Positions 1 to 14,978 of a stretch of 64,000 nt of DNA are shown here, in pieces. The notes beneath the pieces were generated by a model. The model searched no databases, was not told the DNA's origin, and worked only from the letters and a program-made list of their open reading frames with translations. The stretch spans positions 58,088,740-58,152,739 of the forward strand of contig CP137666.1 in the NCBI GenBank assembly GCA_037976565.1, read 5' to 3'. The DNA is from Mesocentrotus franciscanus (lineage: Eukaryota > Echinodermata > Echinoidea > Camarodonta > Strongylocentrotidae). A program made the translations under genes and the position numbers. Position 1 is the stretch's first letter, and each line of letters opens with the position of its first letter.

Positions 1-2458
1 GCACACAAATGTTGCTGGTTATCATATTACACCATCCAGATTTGGCAGGGTCAAGTACATCATGCACATGTACAACTGTAGGCATACATTCAATATTAAT
101 GTGAAATCCAATTCAGAAGGCAAGGAGGGTACTTGTAAATTGCCCTGATATTTGAAGGAAAACTATCAAAATACATATTTGTTCACTTCTTGACTGAGGA
201 TGCTCTTGCATTCACATTTTGGAGGCATATATTTGGGTCACAAAAGCTTACTCTTCTTCACTTAATTCCTTATACATACAACTGAATTGTCATCAAATAT
301 AACAATGTGTACAGTCAAAGATTGTCATTTCTAGAGGATGATTTATTCCTCCTCCTACCCTAACCCCGTTTTTTTAATTAAACAGTACTTCATCGAGAGG
401 GAAATTAAGCATTTCAAAACAGCCCTTAACTTGTGCAGTTTCATCTCACAAACTCATACTACCCAACAATCTTTAAGGCAATTTTAGAAGTACACGTTTT
501 TGCCTACACCTTTCCCCCTACATAGAAAGGGGCAGAATTAGGCCTAGGCAGAATATACACAATAGTCTGTATATTTCTAAAAGATGTCAAAACAACAACG
601 TCTAAATTCTCTGCGCCAACATTGCCAGATTGGTAAACAAAAAATGTTAAGCAACTGTTCTGACAAGTCTCTTCATTCCTCTGTTTGCATACACACACAC
701 ACACCACATCAATATCGAATGTCACAAATATGCGTCAGGTGCAAGTCAGCTATGATCCAAACAAGAAAAATCATTCCAGACAACTTTTGCATCTACGAAA
801 TGTTTCTCCCATATCTGCAATGTCAATAGGTCTCACGATCACCCTGCATTTAAACGATTGCTAACATGCCGACCAAAAATAACATATCATGAAATGGTTT
901 GATGTATGGCATAGAAAGTGGGTTAAAACAGGTTGCAAGACCAAATAATCTTTTAATAAGACGGATCAACTTCAACAAATAATTTCATAATTGCATACTG
1001 CCATGTTTTAGTTGAATGTGGGATGACTGTGTGGTTTATGTTGTGTAGTCTGCTGGTTTCTCCTTTTTATTATACACATGTAAACACTTGTACTGAAACC
1101 ACTTCAACATCCTACCAGATTTGTGGTGATTTATATAGTTTTTATGTTCATGTGTGAGATTTTAAAGTATCAACAAATATTACTTGTCTAACTTTGAAGA
1201 CAATTTCAGCAATTCCAGAATGAATTTGACATCAAATGTGTATTTGATTGTTAATTAGTTTCATCTTTCCTTTTCCACTTTTCTCTTTGCAAAATCCCCC
1301 TTATTTTGCAGACATTTATTGTTTCATTTACACTGCATGAATGTTTTTTCAGGCTGATCTGAATTTTATAAAAGAAATGTATATCTATTGCAATATACAT
1401 ATAAGTTGACAATAATAACTAAATGAACAGTGGAATGCGTACATAATGACCTTCAGTCTGAACTTAAAAGTAGTTGCTACTTACTTTATTTTCCCATCTC
1501 ACCCACTCAACCACCCACAGGATGGATTTGTATGATTCAGTACCTTCAGATTAAAAAATGCCATGATGTGGTGCTAAAATATGACTGTTTTCTATTTCTT
1601 AGAATGTGGTGTATCAATAAATTCTGCGCTTCTGAATCCACCAGCTATACTGTTAAAAGCAAAGGCAGTCCAAAAGGGGGACATATATCATAGAATATAG
1701 CGGTGGTTACTGCTGTAAACAAACTGACAGTTATACACTCCATTCTATAAACACAAATGAAAGCAGGAAATATTGCTATGGCTTAGAGCGCATAGGGAAT
1801 TGAAGTTAACCCATTAAATCCAATTTAGTTTCTATATAACATAAATTTTACATAGGCACAAGCCTGGTTTATCTTGGGCTTACCAAGCAGTGGGTTAAGC
1901 CAAGCAAAGCATCTATGTAAAAGCATGGAATGGCACAGTTCTATCTAGAAATCAAATATAGTCATACAGACATTTAGGCCTACTAGCAGGGATATACACC
2001 AGTTGCTTTCACCCACTTAGCCTGAAAACATCCTAGAAATATTGGGAGACAGATATTTGTATTTTCTTTACAACATAAAGCCTAGAAAATCTTGAAACAC
2101 AGAGGTGGCGGGCCTGATATCAGGTAAAAGCCTGTAAACTAGCACCCATGGTATTATTTAAAAATCATTTTATATTCACAAGCAGAAAGGGTTTTATCAA
2201 ATATAAATGTAAAAATTGAGAAACAAAAGATCACATAGTTACAGCACAAGGACTTTAAAATTCATGCGTCTTCTTGTTTTGATCTGCCGCGATTGATTGA
2301 AGGTACTTGGTCTGAGTAGTGAGACTATCCAAATACTTGAGGTTAATGATTAACCCTTCATCAAACAGAATAGAGGAAACTAATGTGCAGTATGCCTTAT
2401 ATTGCTGCTTCATAAATTATTTCTCATCATACTGTAGATGTACAATGTAGATAGACCC

Positions 2459-2504
2459 CTCCCCCCCTCTCTCTCTCTCTCTCCCTCTCTCTCTTCCTCT
2501 CGCC
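2459..2504. repeat. CT-rich microsatellite
   Basis: Run of C followed by (CT)n with a few interruptions, typical simple sequence; no gene near it. Confidence 0.85.
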
Positions 2505-5500
2505 TAACAATTTGATCAATCTCTACGTTATTCATTTGCTCCATCTATAATTTTGTCTGTTGAAACTGAAAGCCAGAAGGTCTGTGTGTTAAAGTATGTC
2601 AGATTAATTCTTTTTCTGCCTCCAAACAGACGAATTTGTTGGGTACCAACTGCTATGTCTTTCATAATATCTGTACAAAGCATGGATATACATGAAGGCC
2701 TGCACTATGCATTTAGTAAGCACGCTAATGGGTATTTTTTCATATTAAACTTAAAATTACATGATTTAGATTCACCAATTGGATCAAAATATTTCCATAA
2801 ATATACCACCCTTATAGGAATTGTTCTATATATACAAGACCCGCTTAAGAGAATAGCATACATGTACCTGCTTAAGAGAATAGCATGAATACGTGTACAT
2901 TAATTAGCCTCAATAAGCATAAGCCTGGACCCTTCTTTTTCAAACATCACTTTTCTAAATCAGGATGAATGCTTGATAAGAAATTATCTAACAGTACCGG
3001 TAGTTAGGGGGAAATTAGTTTTTTCAAACCCAAATATTGAGACATATAACCTCGGATATAGATGACCTTGCCTTGCAATCTCCTTTGTGGACGGACATAT
3101 CTCCTCAACATTCTTGAGGCTGTTTCAGTACAAGAATAACAAGATTTTTGTGACACAAAGGATGCCCTCCAAGTGAGACAACTATTTTAGATTTGAGCAG
3201 ACATCAACACTGCTTATTACCCACCGAGTTGGAAATCATGATTTTACCCACTCCTTCCTATTTTATTGTTGATGTGTTTATTTATGCTAGAGGTCAAAGT
3301 TCAAGTTGCAGGCCAATGCAATGATTTGAAGGGAGTCAACGCCATATATTCTGGATCGACCCCTCTCTGCACTGCCTGCTGCCTTCATGGCCTAAGCCCA
3401 CAAAAAAAAATCATGCTTTTGTAAATCGGTAGCGCAGGCGGCAGAAGAATTGTTGCAGCTGCCTGGCTTTCAAAGAGGAATTCCATTTCCCCTTTTCTTT
3501 TCAGAAGAACATGTCATGGATGAATATCTTTTTGATAAATGAGGGTTTCTTTGCATTCAAAGAACCTGTGTACATTACCTCTGCAACCGAGCCACCAAAA
3601 CCATCCATGCATGGTGCATTTAGAGTCAAAATGATTCATTTGAACATCATAAAATTCACATTTACCTGACACTGTACTTGAATGTTATCTGATTTCTGCT
3701 TCCTTATCACAGATCTGGATCATTCCTGGCATCAATTGCAAGCATTTACACTTAACTTTATTATGATTAGGCTTTAACATTTTGAAACCAAGACATTATA
3801 CTGATATGTTTGAGAATAATTGTGGAGGGCTTTTAAAATAAACGAAAACAAATTGCCAATGACTAAAGAGAGCCACAGGGCATAGGAACATTTACACTTG
3901 GGGAAAAAAAAAATCATTGCCATTTATGGAAACAAATTGAATAATTATCATGACATCACCACAAGGAAAAAAAAGGCATGAAAAGGCCTGAAATGACATT
4001 CCACTCATAAATCTGACAAATTATCTTAAATTACAAATTTATTAAACTGATTGACTTAACACAGTAAGAATCTCTTGTAATTCATTTTAATTTGTGTCAA
4101 AATCATCACGATAATATGCCGCACACTTTTGAGATTCAAATATGATTGATACCGGACGAGCCTCCAGGCAAGGAACCATCTAACGAAATCAGAGATCCTC
4201 GAATCGAGCTGGGAAAAGTTAGAAATGCGTAATAAAAAATTGAAATCATGTTCCTTATCTTTGCAGATGACCTGCATACAAATGACTTTAGAACTCTCGA
4301 CGGGAACATGACCCACATGTAATCAGGTCACGAAAATGAAGGAAAGATGGAGGCGCATCGTAGCCTAACCGGAGAAGGGAGGAAGATAAAGGAAAGCGCG
4401 TTGAAATGGGGAGAAAGCTCTCGGTCAAATTCACACAGAATTGTGGAAAAATAGGGCTGAAAACAATGAGTCAGATGTATTTGAGACCAATTAGCCTAGT
4501 TTTAGTGTGCCTTTGGAGACTCTACAATGCAGTAAGATATAATCGGGTGAGGGTATGCAGACGAGTGTATCACCATTCGCATCAGAATATTATAACATCC
4601 CTTGACACAGTTACCAAAGATCTTTTCCTCCCTACTCATATCACATCATAACCATACATTTATCTCACTTGTAGTACTTGTATGGGATTTCACAATGTTC
4701 GTATTTGTTACCCCTTATACATGATTGCATTACATTTGTACAGTAACTATAATAAAGAATTTAGTTACCCTTATTACAGTTTTAACATGGCAATCGTTCA
4801 TTGCAATTTTAGAACATGGGAGACTCATGAAAACCGAGTTTTTCTAAAAAAGCTTTGTACATTTCAATTTATTCAACATTTTTACTTTCAGACTTTTATT
4901 CAATAGAGAAATATTACCGGTAGTCATTTTGTGTATTTACTAAAACGGTCCAAAGATTATAAATGTATATCTATCTGTGTCCTGTATGTGCTGGTTTTAT
5001 AATGATACTCTTATTATATCAATGCATTATAGGCCTTCATGTAGTTGGTTCATTACACAAACTATATGAGCTGTGCTTGATACAAACAATGAGTGCACTT
5101 AAAAGCAACATTCAACAATGTGCCTTCACGAGTCAAGAGTCTAGATCTCTCTCGTTCTTTTTCTTCCACACACACACATCACAATATCTGCATCAAAAGA
5201 TGATGTCCTCACACTCACACACCACAAAGGAATTTGGGATGGGAAGACACCCTGTCCTTTCAATGACAGACAGCATTTTCTCTCCACAAGAGCCAGACCA
5301 TTGCAAGACTCTTGTAGACATACATGTACATGTCAGTGGAGCGGTCTTGGTTTGACAAATATCCAGTTCTAATTTCCATGTCATGGCAGTTAGTATGCAA
5401 GCAATGGGTAAATTCTTTAACTGGCTCTAAAAGAAATAAACAATACTCCACGAGTGCGCTCGATAGTCATATCCAACGCTAGAAGCTGTAAAAAGGTACC

Positions 5501-5547
5501 ATGTAGCAAATACCATTGATAATGAGAAATTCCAATCGGTGTGTTTT

Positions 5548-5630
5548 CATCTCATGAGAGCCAGAAGGGTATTTAATCCATGCAAAGAGCTTTTAATTAT
5601 TAAACAGCCTTGTGGCTCTCATCAGATGAT
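5548..5630. mobile_element. Hairpin element, family H, copy 1 (MITE-like)
   Basis: Short inverted repeat: a left arm with GAGAGCCAGAAGGGT pairs with a right arm ending GCCTTGTGGCTCTC, flanked by TCATCTCAT and ATCAGATGAT that also pair. Related hairpins occur at 36031, 39405, 49375 and 59060, so this is a dispersed small foldback family and not a local accident. Confidence 0.6.
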
Positions 5631-6479
5631 TTTTTAAAAAGAGGTTTACCAATTTTTTATAGCCAGGATGCAGAGTTCTACAGCAAGCACATGTGTAGGC
5701 TTGCAGTCATACCGTCAAAGAGCCTACATGTAAGAAGCCGACAGATTTCATCCAATTCTATAGGCACCACAGAAGACAGGGTTGATGTCTTTTAAAATCA
5801 AAGGTACCAGTGCACCTTCTAAGAATTCCACCAAGAAATGTCTAGTTTTTGGCCACTAACTACACAAACAACTAAGCAACACTTATCGCAAACCCTCGGA
5901 CAAAAATGACTGTTTTTATCATCAGCAGATGTACTTGTAATTTGTCCATATTGGAGTGAGATCAGGACCACATGTAATTGCTTACTCTCTGATGGAAGAC
6001 TGCTGTGGGCGTCTAGTGATCACGTCCTGTTCTTCTGTCCCACTGACAGACATATCAATCCACAGGTTGAATTAAAATATAAATTAGTGATCAATTTTGT
6101 GTAATATGATGTAATAATTGCATGATTAAATAACAGATGGGATGGTGTTTGTACTTCCCATATATTTCTAATTGTATGTCACTTTATGTTATGATCACGC
6201 AGATATCGAAAATACACTGATACATGTATACTGGCTAACATAAAATATAAAATAAAAAGATGTAAAAGTGAGTGATACACAGAGTACATATATGCTATTA
6301 ATCAATCATGCAAATAGAGGATTTGATATATCTATTTTATGAGCAGTTACAATAATCAATTAATAAATACATCATCTTGTTTTCATATTCTGTTCACAAA
6401 TATAATTGGATCTTGAATGTCTACGTGGATGTTGGATACATGTACTAATTAATATATGACTGAAAATAGTGGAGAAGTG

Positions 6480-6915
6480 TAATTTCAATGGATTCAACAG
6501 CCTGGGAGAACTTTCATCATCAAGCGTTTAAATGAAGATTGGCTCTGAGCAGCTAATCGCTTAGAGAAGGATATTTATCGATCTAAACCAAAGAAACCAA
6601 CATCCTGGTTAGTGACTTCCTGGTATTCAGCTGAAAATAATCTACTTGTTTCTCCTTGTTTTAATATTTTGTTCACTTCTGAATGGATATATTAGCCTAC
6701 ATGTACAAGTATATACCCGTATCGAGTGTAAATGATAATAGTGCAAACGTGTCTTCTTATTGGACCAAAGTCTGGGAACACTTTCAATTCGTCATCAAAC
6801 ATTCAAATAAAGATTGGCTCTGAGCAGATAATCTCTCAGAGTAGGAGAGCTATTGAACTCAACCTAAGGTCAACCTAAGGTCAAGCTAAGAAACCAACAT
6901 CCTGGTATTCAGCCC
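6480..6915. repeat. Diverged tandem duplication, unit about 275 bp
   Basis: The stretch around 6500-6630 (CTGGGAGAACTTTCATC, GATTGGCTCTGAGCAG, then AAACCAACATCCTGGT and CTGGTATTCAGC) recurs at about 6771-6915 with substitutions and indels. The common GATTGGCTCTGAGCAG motif lies about 275 bp apart. No coding potential seen. Confidence 0.7.
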
Positions 6916-9900
6916 AGTCAGTCTGGTGTGTGAGAGACAGGAGACAATCCTCCATGGTTCTCTCTAGTGATGATGATGATGAAGATAAAACTTGAGCATC
7001 TATTTTTGGACAGAGTCATGGTTCTGATAGAGATCAGCTGTCTAGGATTTGTTTAGCAGTGCTCTGGATTAAAATGACACGATCCTCCTTTCCTTCCTCC
7101 CCTTGTCTTCCTTTATCCCCTCATCTCCCTTCCTCACCTACTACATTGTACATGTACATATTAAAATACACAACTCCATTCTCAAAATCTGAAGAGATAT
7201 TTTGAAAACCCACTTCCAAGTTGAAGCACATGGGGATGTCTTTCAACATTCTCTTTAAATATCAACCCAAATCTATACCATATATCGTTCAGGGCAAATC
7301 ACACATCATTAATCTGTATCATCTTGCTGACAATCTATGCTTGGCTCATTGAACTTGATCAAAGTTTCCTCATCCCACACCTCTACTCTCCGAGGAAGGA
7401 CGACTGGTCCTATAATGTTCTAGCCCAGTGGAACACCCCATTTTACTGCGGTGTCTGAAGAGCCATCTTTCACTCACTCCACTCACTCTCACATGGCTCT
7501 TGTCCTCATCTAAGGTCAAATCACAGCACCCCCTACTAAGTCCCTGGCCTTGGTTCCAAACTAAAAGTTCCTTTTTGGTCTTAATTATTCTTTTTAAAAT
7601 CATAATGTGATCACAAAGTGAAAGTTTTGCCCTGTTTTCATTTAACTTATTTTTACCAAGATACATTGTATACGGTAGATGGAATATTGAATGACTGCTA
7701 TATGAAGGGAAAGGGACATTTTAGGACAAGTACCCGAGAAGATCCTGCATAACAATTTAACCCAGACGTCTGGAGGTAAGTCTAATTTTCTAGAGCATGA
7801 CTGGGTGAGATGAGTCCTGATGATAACAACATAAAACCACAAATATTTCTCCCTCCTTCTGATCCCTTTTGGAGCACACATGTAAGCTTCATGGGAAATG
7901 CTCAGTTTGGGGATAAGGCTTGACATACATTGTATTCACTGGATCTGCATACAATAATCAGAACCTAGGTTATTCAGCACACTTGATTAGGTCCTATCAT
8001 TTTGATTTTATATCAGTTTATTGATGTGATTAAATGCCATTCTGTCTCTCAGCAATTGATATGATGTTATATTACATCAACACAAAGAGAAATTTAATAT
8101 CTTTAAAAATATCTCAAAAATTACTTGCACCTTTCTTTCCATACCCTTTTCCTCTCTCTCCCACCCTCCCCCTCTTTCTCTCTGACTTTCATTTTTAAAA
8201 CCCTGCATTACTTTTTATTGCATTGCTTTATAACTAATATATGTGAAAATATATACTAAATATTTTGTTACTATGCTTTTTTTTATATTTCATCTTGGAG
8301 ACTGCATATATTAAGCAATATAGTGCAATGGATCTACGAGAAAGGGTGATCAAATTTATGACACCTTTTTTACTGAACCCAGCTGGGGAATGAAAATTGC
8401 ATGCAGCACTGTAAAACAAATTACACACGGTCTTTAAAAAAAAAACTGTCTCCCAAGGTTAACTGTCTATAAGATGTCTACTGTTTTTACATACATCTAT
8501 GAAGAAAAAAATGATGGAGAGCTGAATTTCCAATATAAATTTGGTCAGAAATGTTTGATTTAAAAGTAAAGTGTACTACATGTATATATTAGACTTTTGA
8601 AATTATGTGATGAAAAATCAGCAGAAACTGGGAAAGGTGATGGAAAGCAATAACGCATGGGTGGCATCTGAGGTACATGATTTCCTTGAAATAGCTCCCT
8701 TATTACAAAATAATAATAATCTAGCATTTTAGGGTTATTTGTATTACAGTTTGAATATAATTCCTAAAATTATAAGGGAATGTAAATTCATTTACCACTT
8801 TTCTTGAAATTTTTGAAAATTTACATTCTCACATTCTCAGCCTGAACTACACTTGTACTTTCATATCTCATTATCCATGTCAATTTTTTAACCAAACCTA
8901 ACAAAAATATGCATATAGAAAGAGGGCAAAAATTGCAGTGTATTAAAAGGATTCATAGTTCATACATGTATGTACATGCACTCTGGCGCCGCTCAATTGG
9001 GGGAAATGACTTGGCTGGCGACAGATGGGCAATAAGAAGCCAAGAGAGTGGAAAACTGTCTCTTTCACCCTCCAGTCAGGAATTGTGCCCTACGTTGTAC
9101 ATCAAACAAAACTAAGAGCATCACGTCGTTGGCTAAGATGGTAGAAGTGAACGACCACAGAGTCACGATCTACCCATACGTGACTTTTAGTAAGGTATCT
9201 GCCATTTTATGGTAAAGATGAATTTAAGAGTAATGAGCCATTTTCTTCCCTCTCTACCTTATTAACAATCCCAATTTTGTTACGTGACTTGAAAAGCAAA
9301 AATACTAAACATATTTTACTACTGTTAGTACTGCTAAATGGACTAAAGAAGTGGTTGTGAACATTGACACATATTTGCCAATACGATAATATGATTAATG
9401 TTTGAACAATGATACGATTTACTACATATGTAAGGATAAGTCTCTAATCAAGTGAACTTGGTCATTTCTTTCATAGAAGTGTTTTTATAACCATTGTCCT
9501 GAAATATATCTAACTTATAGATTGATAACCTTTTGACCTTTGGATTACATACCAAATATAAATGGCCTCTAGACTACAAACAAATATAATATTTTGAAGC
9601 ATAACCTACAATATATACACACATGTGGGACCCACATTGTATGAGCATTCTAAAATACTGATTTTTTTATTGGACAATCATCTGAAAAGCAGAAATAGAC
9701 CATTCTACATCTTAAAAGTTTCACAATTCTACCTTAAATCAATATTTTATTAACTGAAATTGAACTGAATGGTTTGTTTAATACATCATCTAAATGGCAG
9801 GCTGGAGGCTTAATTGCATTTAGTTTACAATGAAATTAGTTTTTTGCCATGTATACATTATTAACATTTACCTCAACCGATAACACAATCGCTTAGAGTA

Positions 9901-11195
9901 AATCATTTAACGGCAAAATTGACGAGATATTCTGTAATGGCTGGCACAGCTAAACAGTGCCATAAATAAATCTTGCTAAACTTCTTTTCTTCTTCACACC
10001 ACATTCTAGTTGAAATTCTGCAAATATTCATAGAACGGATCAATATGCAATCTCTCATTCTATAAAACCAGATCCGACGTTGAAGGAAAATACAAAGGGA
10101 GGAGAGAGAGATTCCTGATGATGAGGACATGATGCGGATACAGCTGCCTGAGCGCAAAGCGTGAAAAAATTCCACAATGCCTTAGAGCGCTGACAGTCAA
10201 TCACTCATCCCACATAGCGGTCTTACCTGCCTGCAAGGCTCAATTATGATGAGCACATGAATTCATGTTTCCTGCAAAATCGGGACTCGACACACCGCTG
10301 TCATTTTCTGCAGGGTTTTCCTGTCATCCCTGTCTCTAGATGCTTGTTTTCATCAAGAAAATATTAGTGATTCATCATTATGATCAAGATGAAATTTGAT
10401 GAGATATTGATTTGATTAAGAAATTTTAAGTTCAGCTAAGAGTGCTTAAGAAGTGAACTCTATATGAACCATAATTCACACCTCTCCACGTGCAACATGT
10501 GAATGGTAATTTGATAATTTGACATTAAATGGTCATTAGTTTCTCATTTTATATTGAACCTTCAATGAGAGTGTTGAAAATGAAAAATGACAAGCATAAA
10601 TACAAACCTTCATGTAGGCCTATACTGCCCTTCCACGACAAAACAGCATAACTGAGATAAAGGATGAAACATACATTTAAATTTGCTATTAAAAGTGTTT
10701 TTAATGTTTTTATTCAGTGTTGACTTATCAAAATAGGTAATTACAGTATTTTTTAAACCCTAAATTTTAGTTTAACATGTGTAACTAAATAACTCAATTT
10801 TGCAAAAAATGTCAGTTATACTGTTTTGTCATGGAAGGCAGTATAGATGTGCATATACATGTATGTACTTGAGTTTTGATATATATGTGTATGTAAATGA
10901 ACGCTAGTTTGCATTGTTGCCCAGAAATAACGATGAATATACAATACATGAACAATTGTGCGTATAGATGTATATGGCACAATATTGAATTTTACTGAGT
11001 GTGCTCTATCATTACTACTTGCAATACATTCTTAATAAAAACATCAAAATTACGGAAAACTCAAGAGTATCTTTCCACAAGTAGTAGTGAGCAGGACACT
11101 GAATTTATGGCCATCATGATAAAAAGCAGACCAAATTTGTGTGATTACCTCTTTATACAGTCATAAATTAAGCAAAAACAGGTTCAAAGTCACAG

Positions 11196-11241
11196 AGAAA
11201 GAGAGAAAGAGAGAAAGAGAGAGACAGACAGACAGACAGAG
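11196..11241. repeat. GAGAAA/GACA microsatellite
   Basis: (GAGAAA)n passing into (GACA)n and a short G run. Simple sequence; the open frame over it is low-complexity. Confidence 0.8.
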
Positions 11242-13327
11242 GGGGGAGGGTGAAAAGAGGGTGAAGTTTGACCTCTTATCCCACTCCACTTCTGAGCCCT
11301 CTTTTCTCATGCATGCTCATCCACTGATACCAGTCTGAAAGCATTTGAGTCAACATTCACTCCAGTCTCACCAACATTCCTAACCCAGGACAAGAATGAC
11401 AACACAAAAACCAAGCAAAAATGAACTCAAGTCAATGTAAAGTCAGACCATGGACCTAACACAAACTTGGTGAAAATAGATGCAAGAAAGTGCAGACCAA
11501 CTTAGCTCTTGTAAGCCCTAAAAACGCTCTGAAATGAAAAAATGTATAAGCCTAGAGTCAGTAGAGAGCTCTGGTTTTAAAAGAATATACATATAATTTA
11601 TATAAATCACTGCAAGGATATTGCTCTTTTACAACAGCAAATGTGAAGGAAAAAATGGACAAAACAACGTATTCTTACACTTGGATAACAGGGTAATATT
11701 CAAACTACCGGTACTTGAGACTTGAGTAGATCTGGAGATCAAGAGAGCCACTATGAAGTGAAGGAAATGAAAGAAGGAGAAGGTAAGTAATAAAATAGGA
11801 GAAATAGAGAGAGAGAAGGACAACATAACAGAGAACAAGAGTGAAAAGGAGAGGAGAGCAATAGAGGGTGAGAGATAGGCCTATTGAGTAGGCCTACCAA
11901 GGATAAGTGTGTCGTTTGGTTCTTCTCTTCTGCTCATGACGCCACACAATAGGCAATTTCCTTAATTGGATCGACAACAGCTATGGAAGAACAAACAGGA
12001 CAATACATACAGAGAGTAGAGGGGAAAGAATGGGTGAGAGAAATAAACACGCACTTTGCTCTCACACTATGCAATCACGAGCACGCACGACTCTGTGGGG
12101 TTCCTCTAGTTATCCCGCAGCGCACTTGATCAACATTCTTTGTTTACTCTTTGTGCAAATGTGATAGGAAACTCTGTGTTTCAAGGACTTGCCATGAAAA
12201 CATATTTGTGTGGATACATACAGAGTGACTGCAAGTTCATTGTCCACACAATCATTGTACCGATACAAATACTGCCAAGTATATACACACTTAAAATCTT
12301 ATTTTCATCTCATGAAATTTTAAATGTTAAAAGGAAGGAAGCTTACCGGTAGTTAATTGTCAAGTTATAAATTGCAAGTTAGACTGCACATATACTGCCA
12401 AACTATAAGTGTATAATTAATGCACATGTATGTACATTACAAGTTCACTGTCTAACACTAAACATTTTAACAGAAAGCATATATGCACATCAGCATGCAA
12501 GTGAAATATTAATGTACTGTACGTCTACATGTGTACTATACTACTATAAAACAAAAAACTTTCCTGAAGTCGCAAGGAAGGCCATTATCGCGACAAGAAA
12601 CTTTCGTTTATTGCAAAAATTTGGTGTTATTCAATAATGATTCAGTCATTTTGCAGCATGGAGAACTGAAATCTGAACCACTCGTGAAATTCATGAATAT
12701 TTCATGCTGCCGAAAAATGTCTGGTTTTCCACTCATGTAGACAGTCCATTCAAAGTTGAGGCATTATATCAAAATCAACATACCGGTACACTATCCATTT
12801 ATATGTCTATTATGTCACTTCATGTATGTAATTTGTTTGTAAAGCACAATGATACAAATACTGTAAAATCACTGTAAATGTCAATATAATAAATCTCATT
12901 ATCATTTGTTGTAAATCCTAAGCTGTAACAGTTAGAAAGATAAATCGACACATAAGAGGATCCCATTCACCGATAGGTAATTGCAACCCGCCCTTCAAAC
13001 TGTAAACCTTACGAAGTATGTCATTATACAATAAACATAGCTATCTCTATCCTCTAAGCATGCACAAAAGAAAACAGTTCCTCTGTCCTTGTTCAGGGCT
13101 CCACACTATTCTGTAGTCTGTATGCATGAGCCCTATGAAAAACTTCAAATTCTGGGGGTCCGGACTTCGGTTTTGGGCGCCCATGTGTCCTAGGTGCCTG
13201 TTACTGTTTAAAGTGATAGTGTCAAGCCCTGCCTTATATAGATGGATATTCAGACCCCTTCACGAAGGTAGAGCTGTGAAAGGCCAGCTTTTAAACAGGG
13301 GTACTGGTTTAAATTTGTTTTGTAGAA

Positions 13328-13356
13328 CAGGGGGAGGGGGGGGGGGAGGAGGGGCG
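13328..13356. repeat. Poly-G tract
   Basis: Nearly uninterrupted G run with single A interruptions, with four or more G blocks close together, so G-quadruplex formation is possible. It may also be an assembly-difficult site. Confidence 0.7.
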
Positions 13357-14538
13357 CATAAACAAAGGAGGACACCATTGCATCAGCCATCAGTAAGGTC
13401 CATTGTGAGGGGTAACAATAATATTCCCCTCGCTTGGCTACTCAAGCAAATGTAAGCGTTAGGAAAGACCACCACCAATTTCCTGTGTATATTGCCGATT
13501 TCACTTGTATGAATTTGAAATTAGGGCGGAATTGTATAGAAAGCAATGCCAGTTGGGCACATGTAACATTTTTACCATGATCGTGCACCCACTACGTTTC
13601 ACACATTATTTTTGTGTCCTATGCAGATGTAGTACAAAATGATCACTACTTTATGTAAGTCAAATCAGTCCTAAATTTCAATATGTTAGAACTGTAGAAC
13701 GTGTCAAAATGTCCATCCAGAAATGAAATTATGCAACAACTAAAGAATAGAAACTAATAACTCACTATACCAGTGTTATGAGCATATAAGCCTGTTAGTG
13801 GGACTACATGTACTACAAAGTAAAAAGGGAATTTACTAAGCATCAATACTGCCCATTCTTTAGTGACTGCATTTTAAAACTGACTGGATACAATAGGGAG
13901 ATCAGTAAGATCGCTTACAGGTAACACCTTTGTTCTTCAAGCCTACCTCTATGGAGTCAAGCACTGAGATAGACTACACTTATTATGCACTTCAGAATTA
14001 ATCCTTCAATCCTATTGTAGGTTTAGGAGATTATCTCCTTTTATAGGTTGGTTTCCTATATTGATCTGACAATAAGGGACTCTCTCATTCTTCATGTCTC
14101 TTTGTGGAAGGTGCCATATGCACAAACAATGCAAAAACTGACTTCTAAGGGCTGGATTTCTCACAAGACAAGACCATAGTTCACTGGGAACATGCAGATA
14201 TGCAGTTTCACTTTGACTTCATGAGTACAAAATACATGTACTCTTGAAGCTCTGTTTAATGCTACAGATAACGTTGCACATGTACATTGTACATAGACAT
14301 ATAGGTACACATGCAAGCAATCACAGCGTCTAAGTGGACTTTCCTACCAAACAGATATACGGAGTGCATCAATGAATCATTTTGAACATTGAACAGCAAA
14401 ACGAGATAAATCACAACCTACATACTTATTTTAATACCGGTAACTAAATTTTACAATTAAAAATTGAATACATATGTAGATTAATTCATGGCTTTATGTT
14501 CTACATTCATAAAGGTCATGCAAAAATTCATATAGATC

Positions 14539-14894
14539 CATACCTGCCAACATTTGAAAATAAGAATTAGGAAGTTTTAGCACGGTATGTCTTCAAAAAT
14601 AAGAAATCGCCCACGCAGCGGCAGCATAACTGGCAATGCGCGGTAAATCTGTACAAAAAAGCGAACACAAATTTGCTGTTCGATCATGCAGCCATTCAAC
14701 GCATGCAATACATGAACTCTCAAATCGCGGCACATGATAAAACAAGCTTAATTTGGCTTTAGCAACTTTAATTAAAAAATAAAAAAACTATAAAAAAATG
14801 ATATTTTGAAAAATCTGAATATTCCCAATTTGTAGGTTCTTAAAATCCAGAAAATCAGAATATTACGGATTATTCGGAAGGGTTGGCAGGTATG
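14539..14894. mobile_element. MITE with 13 bp terminal inverted repeats and a 6 bp target duplication
   Basis: The left end CATACCTGCCAAC at 14539-14551 is the exact reverse complement of the right end GTTGGCAGGTATG at 14882-14894. The element is flanked directly by TAGATC at 14533-14538 and again TAGATC at 14895-14900. There is no open frame of note inside its 356 bp, so it is non-autonomous. The superfamily is not certain from the ends alone. Confidence 0.75.
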
Positions 14895-14978
14895 TAGATC
14901 GTATATTCTTAGTAAATGTAACTATTTTTCGACTTTTTCTCATCTCAGTACTTTATATGGTATTATCAATATAATGAT

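Noticed and set aside
9121..9198. Short plus-strand frame starting M-V-E-V-N-D-H near 9138, looking a little like a cadherin linker
   Set aside because: Wrong strand for CELSR, very short and ends at a stop soon after; judged to be chance.
9903..10175. 90-codon minus-strand frame
   Set aside because: No recognised domain and no relation to the cadherin gene; not distinguishable from a chance frame.
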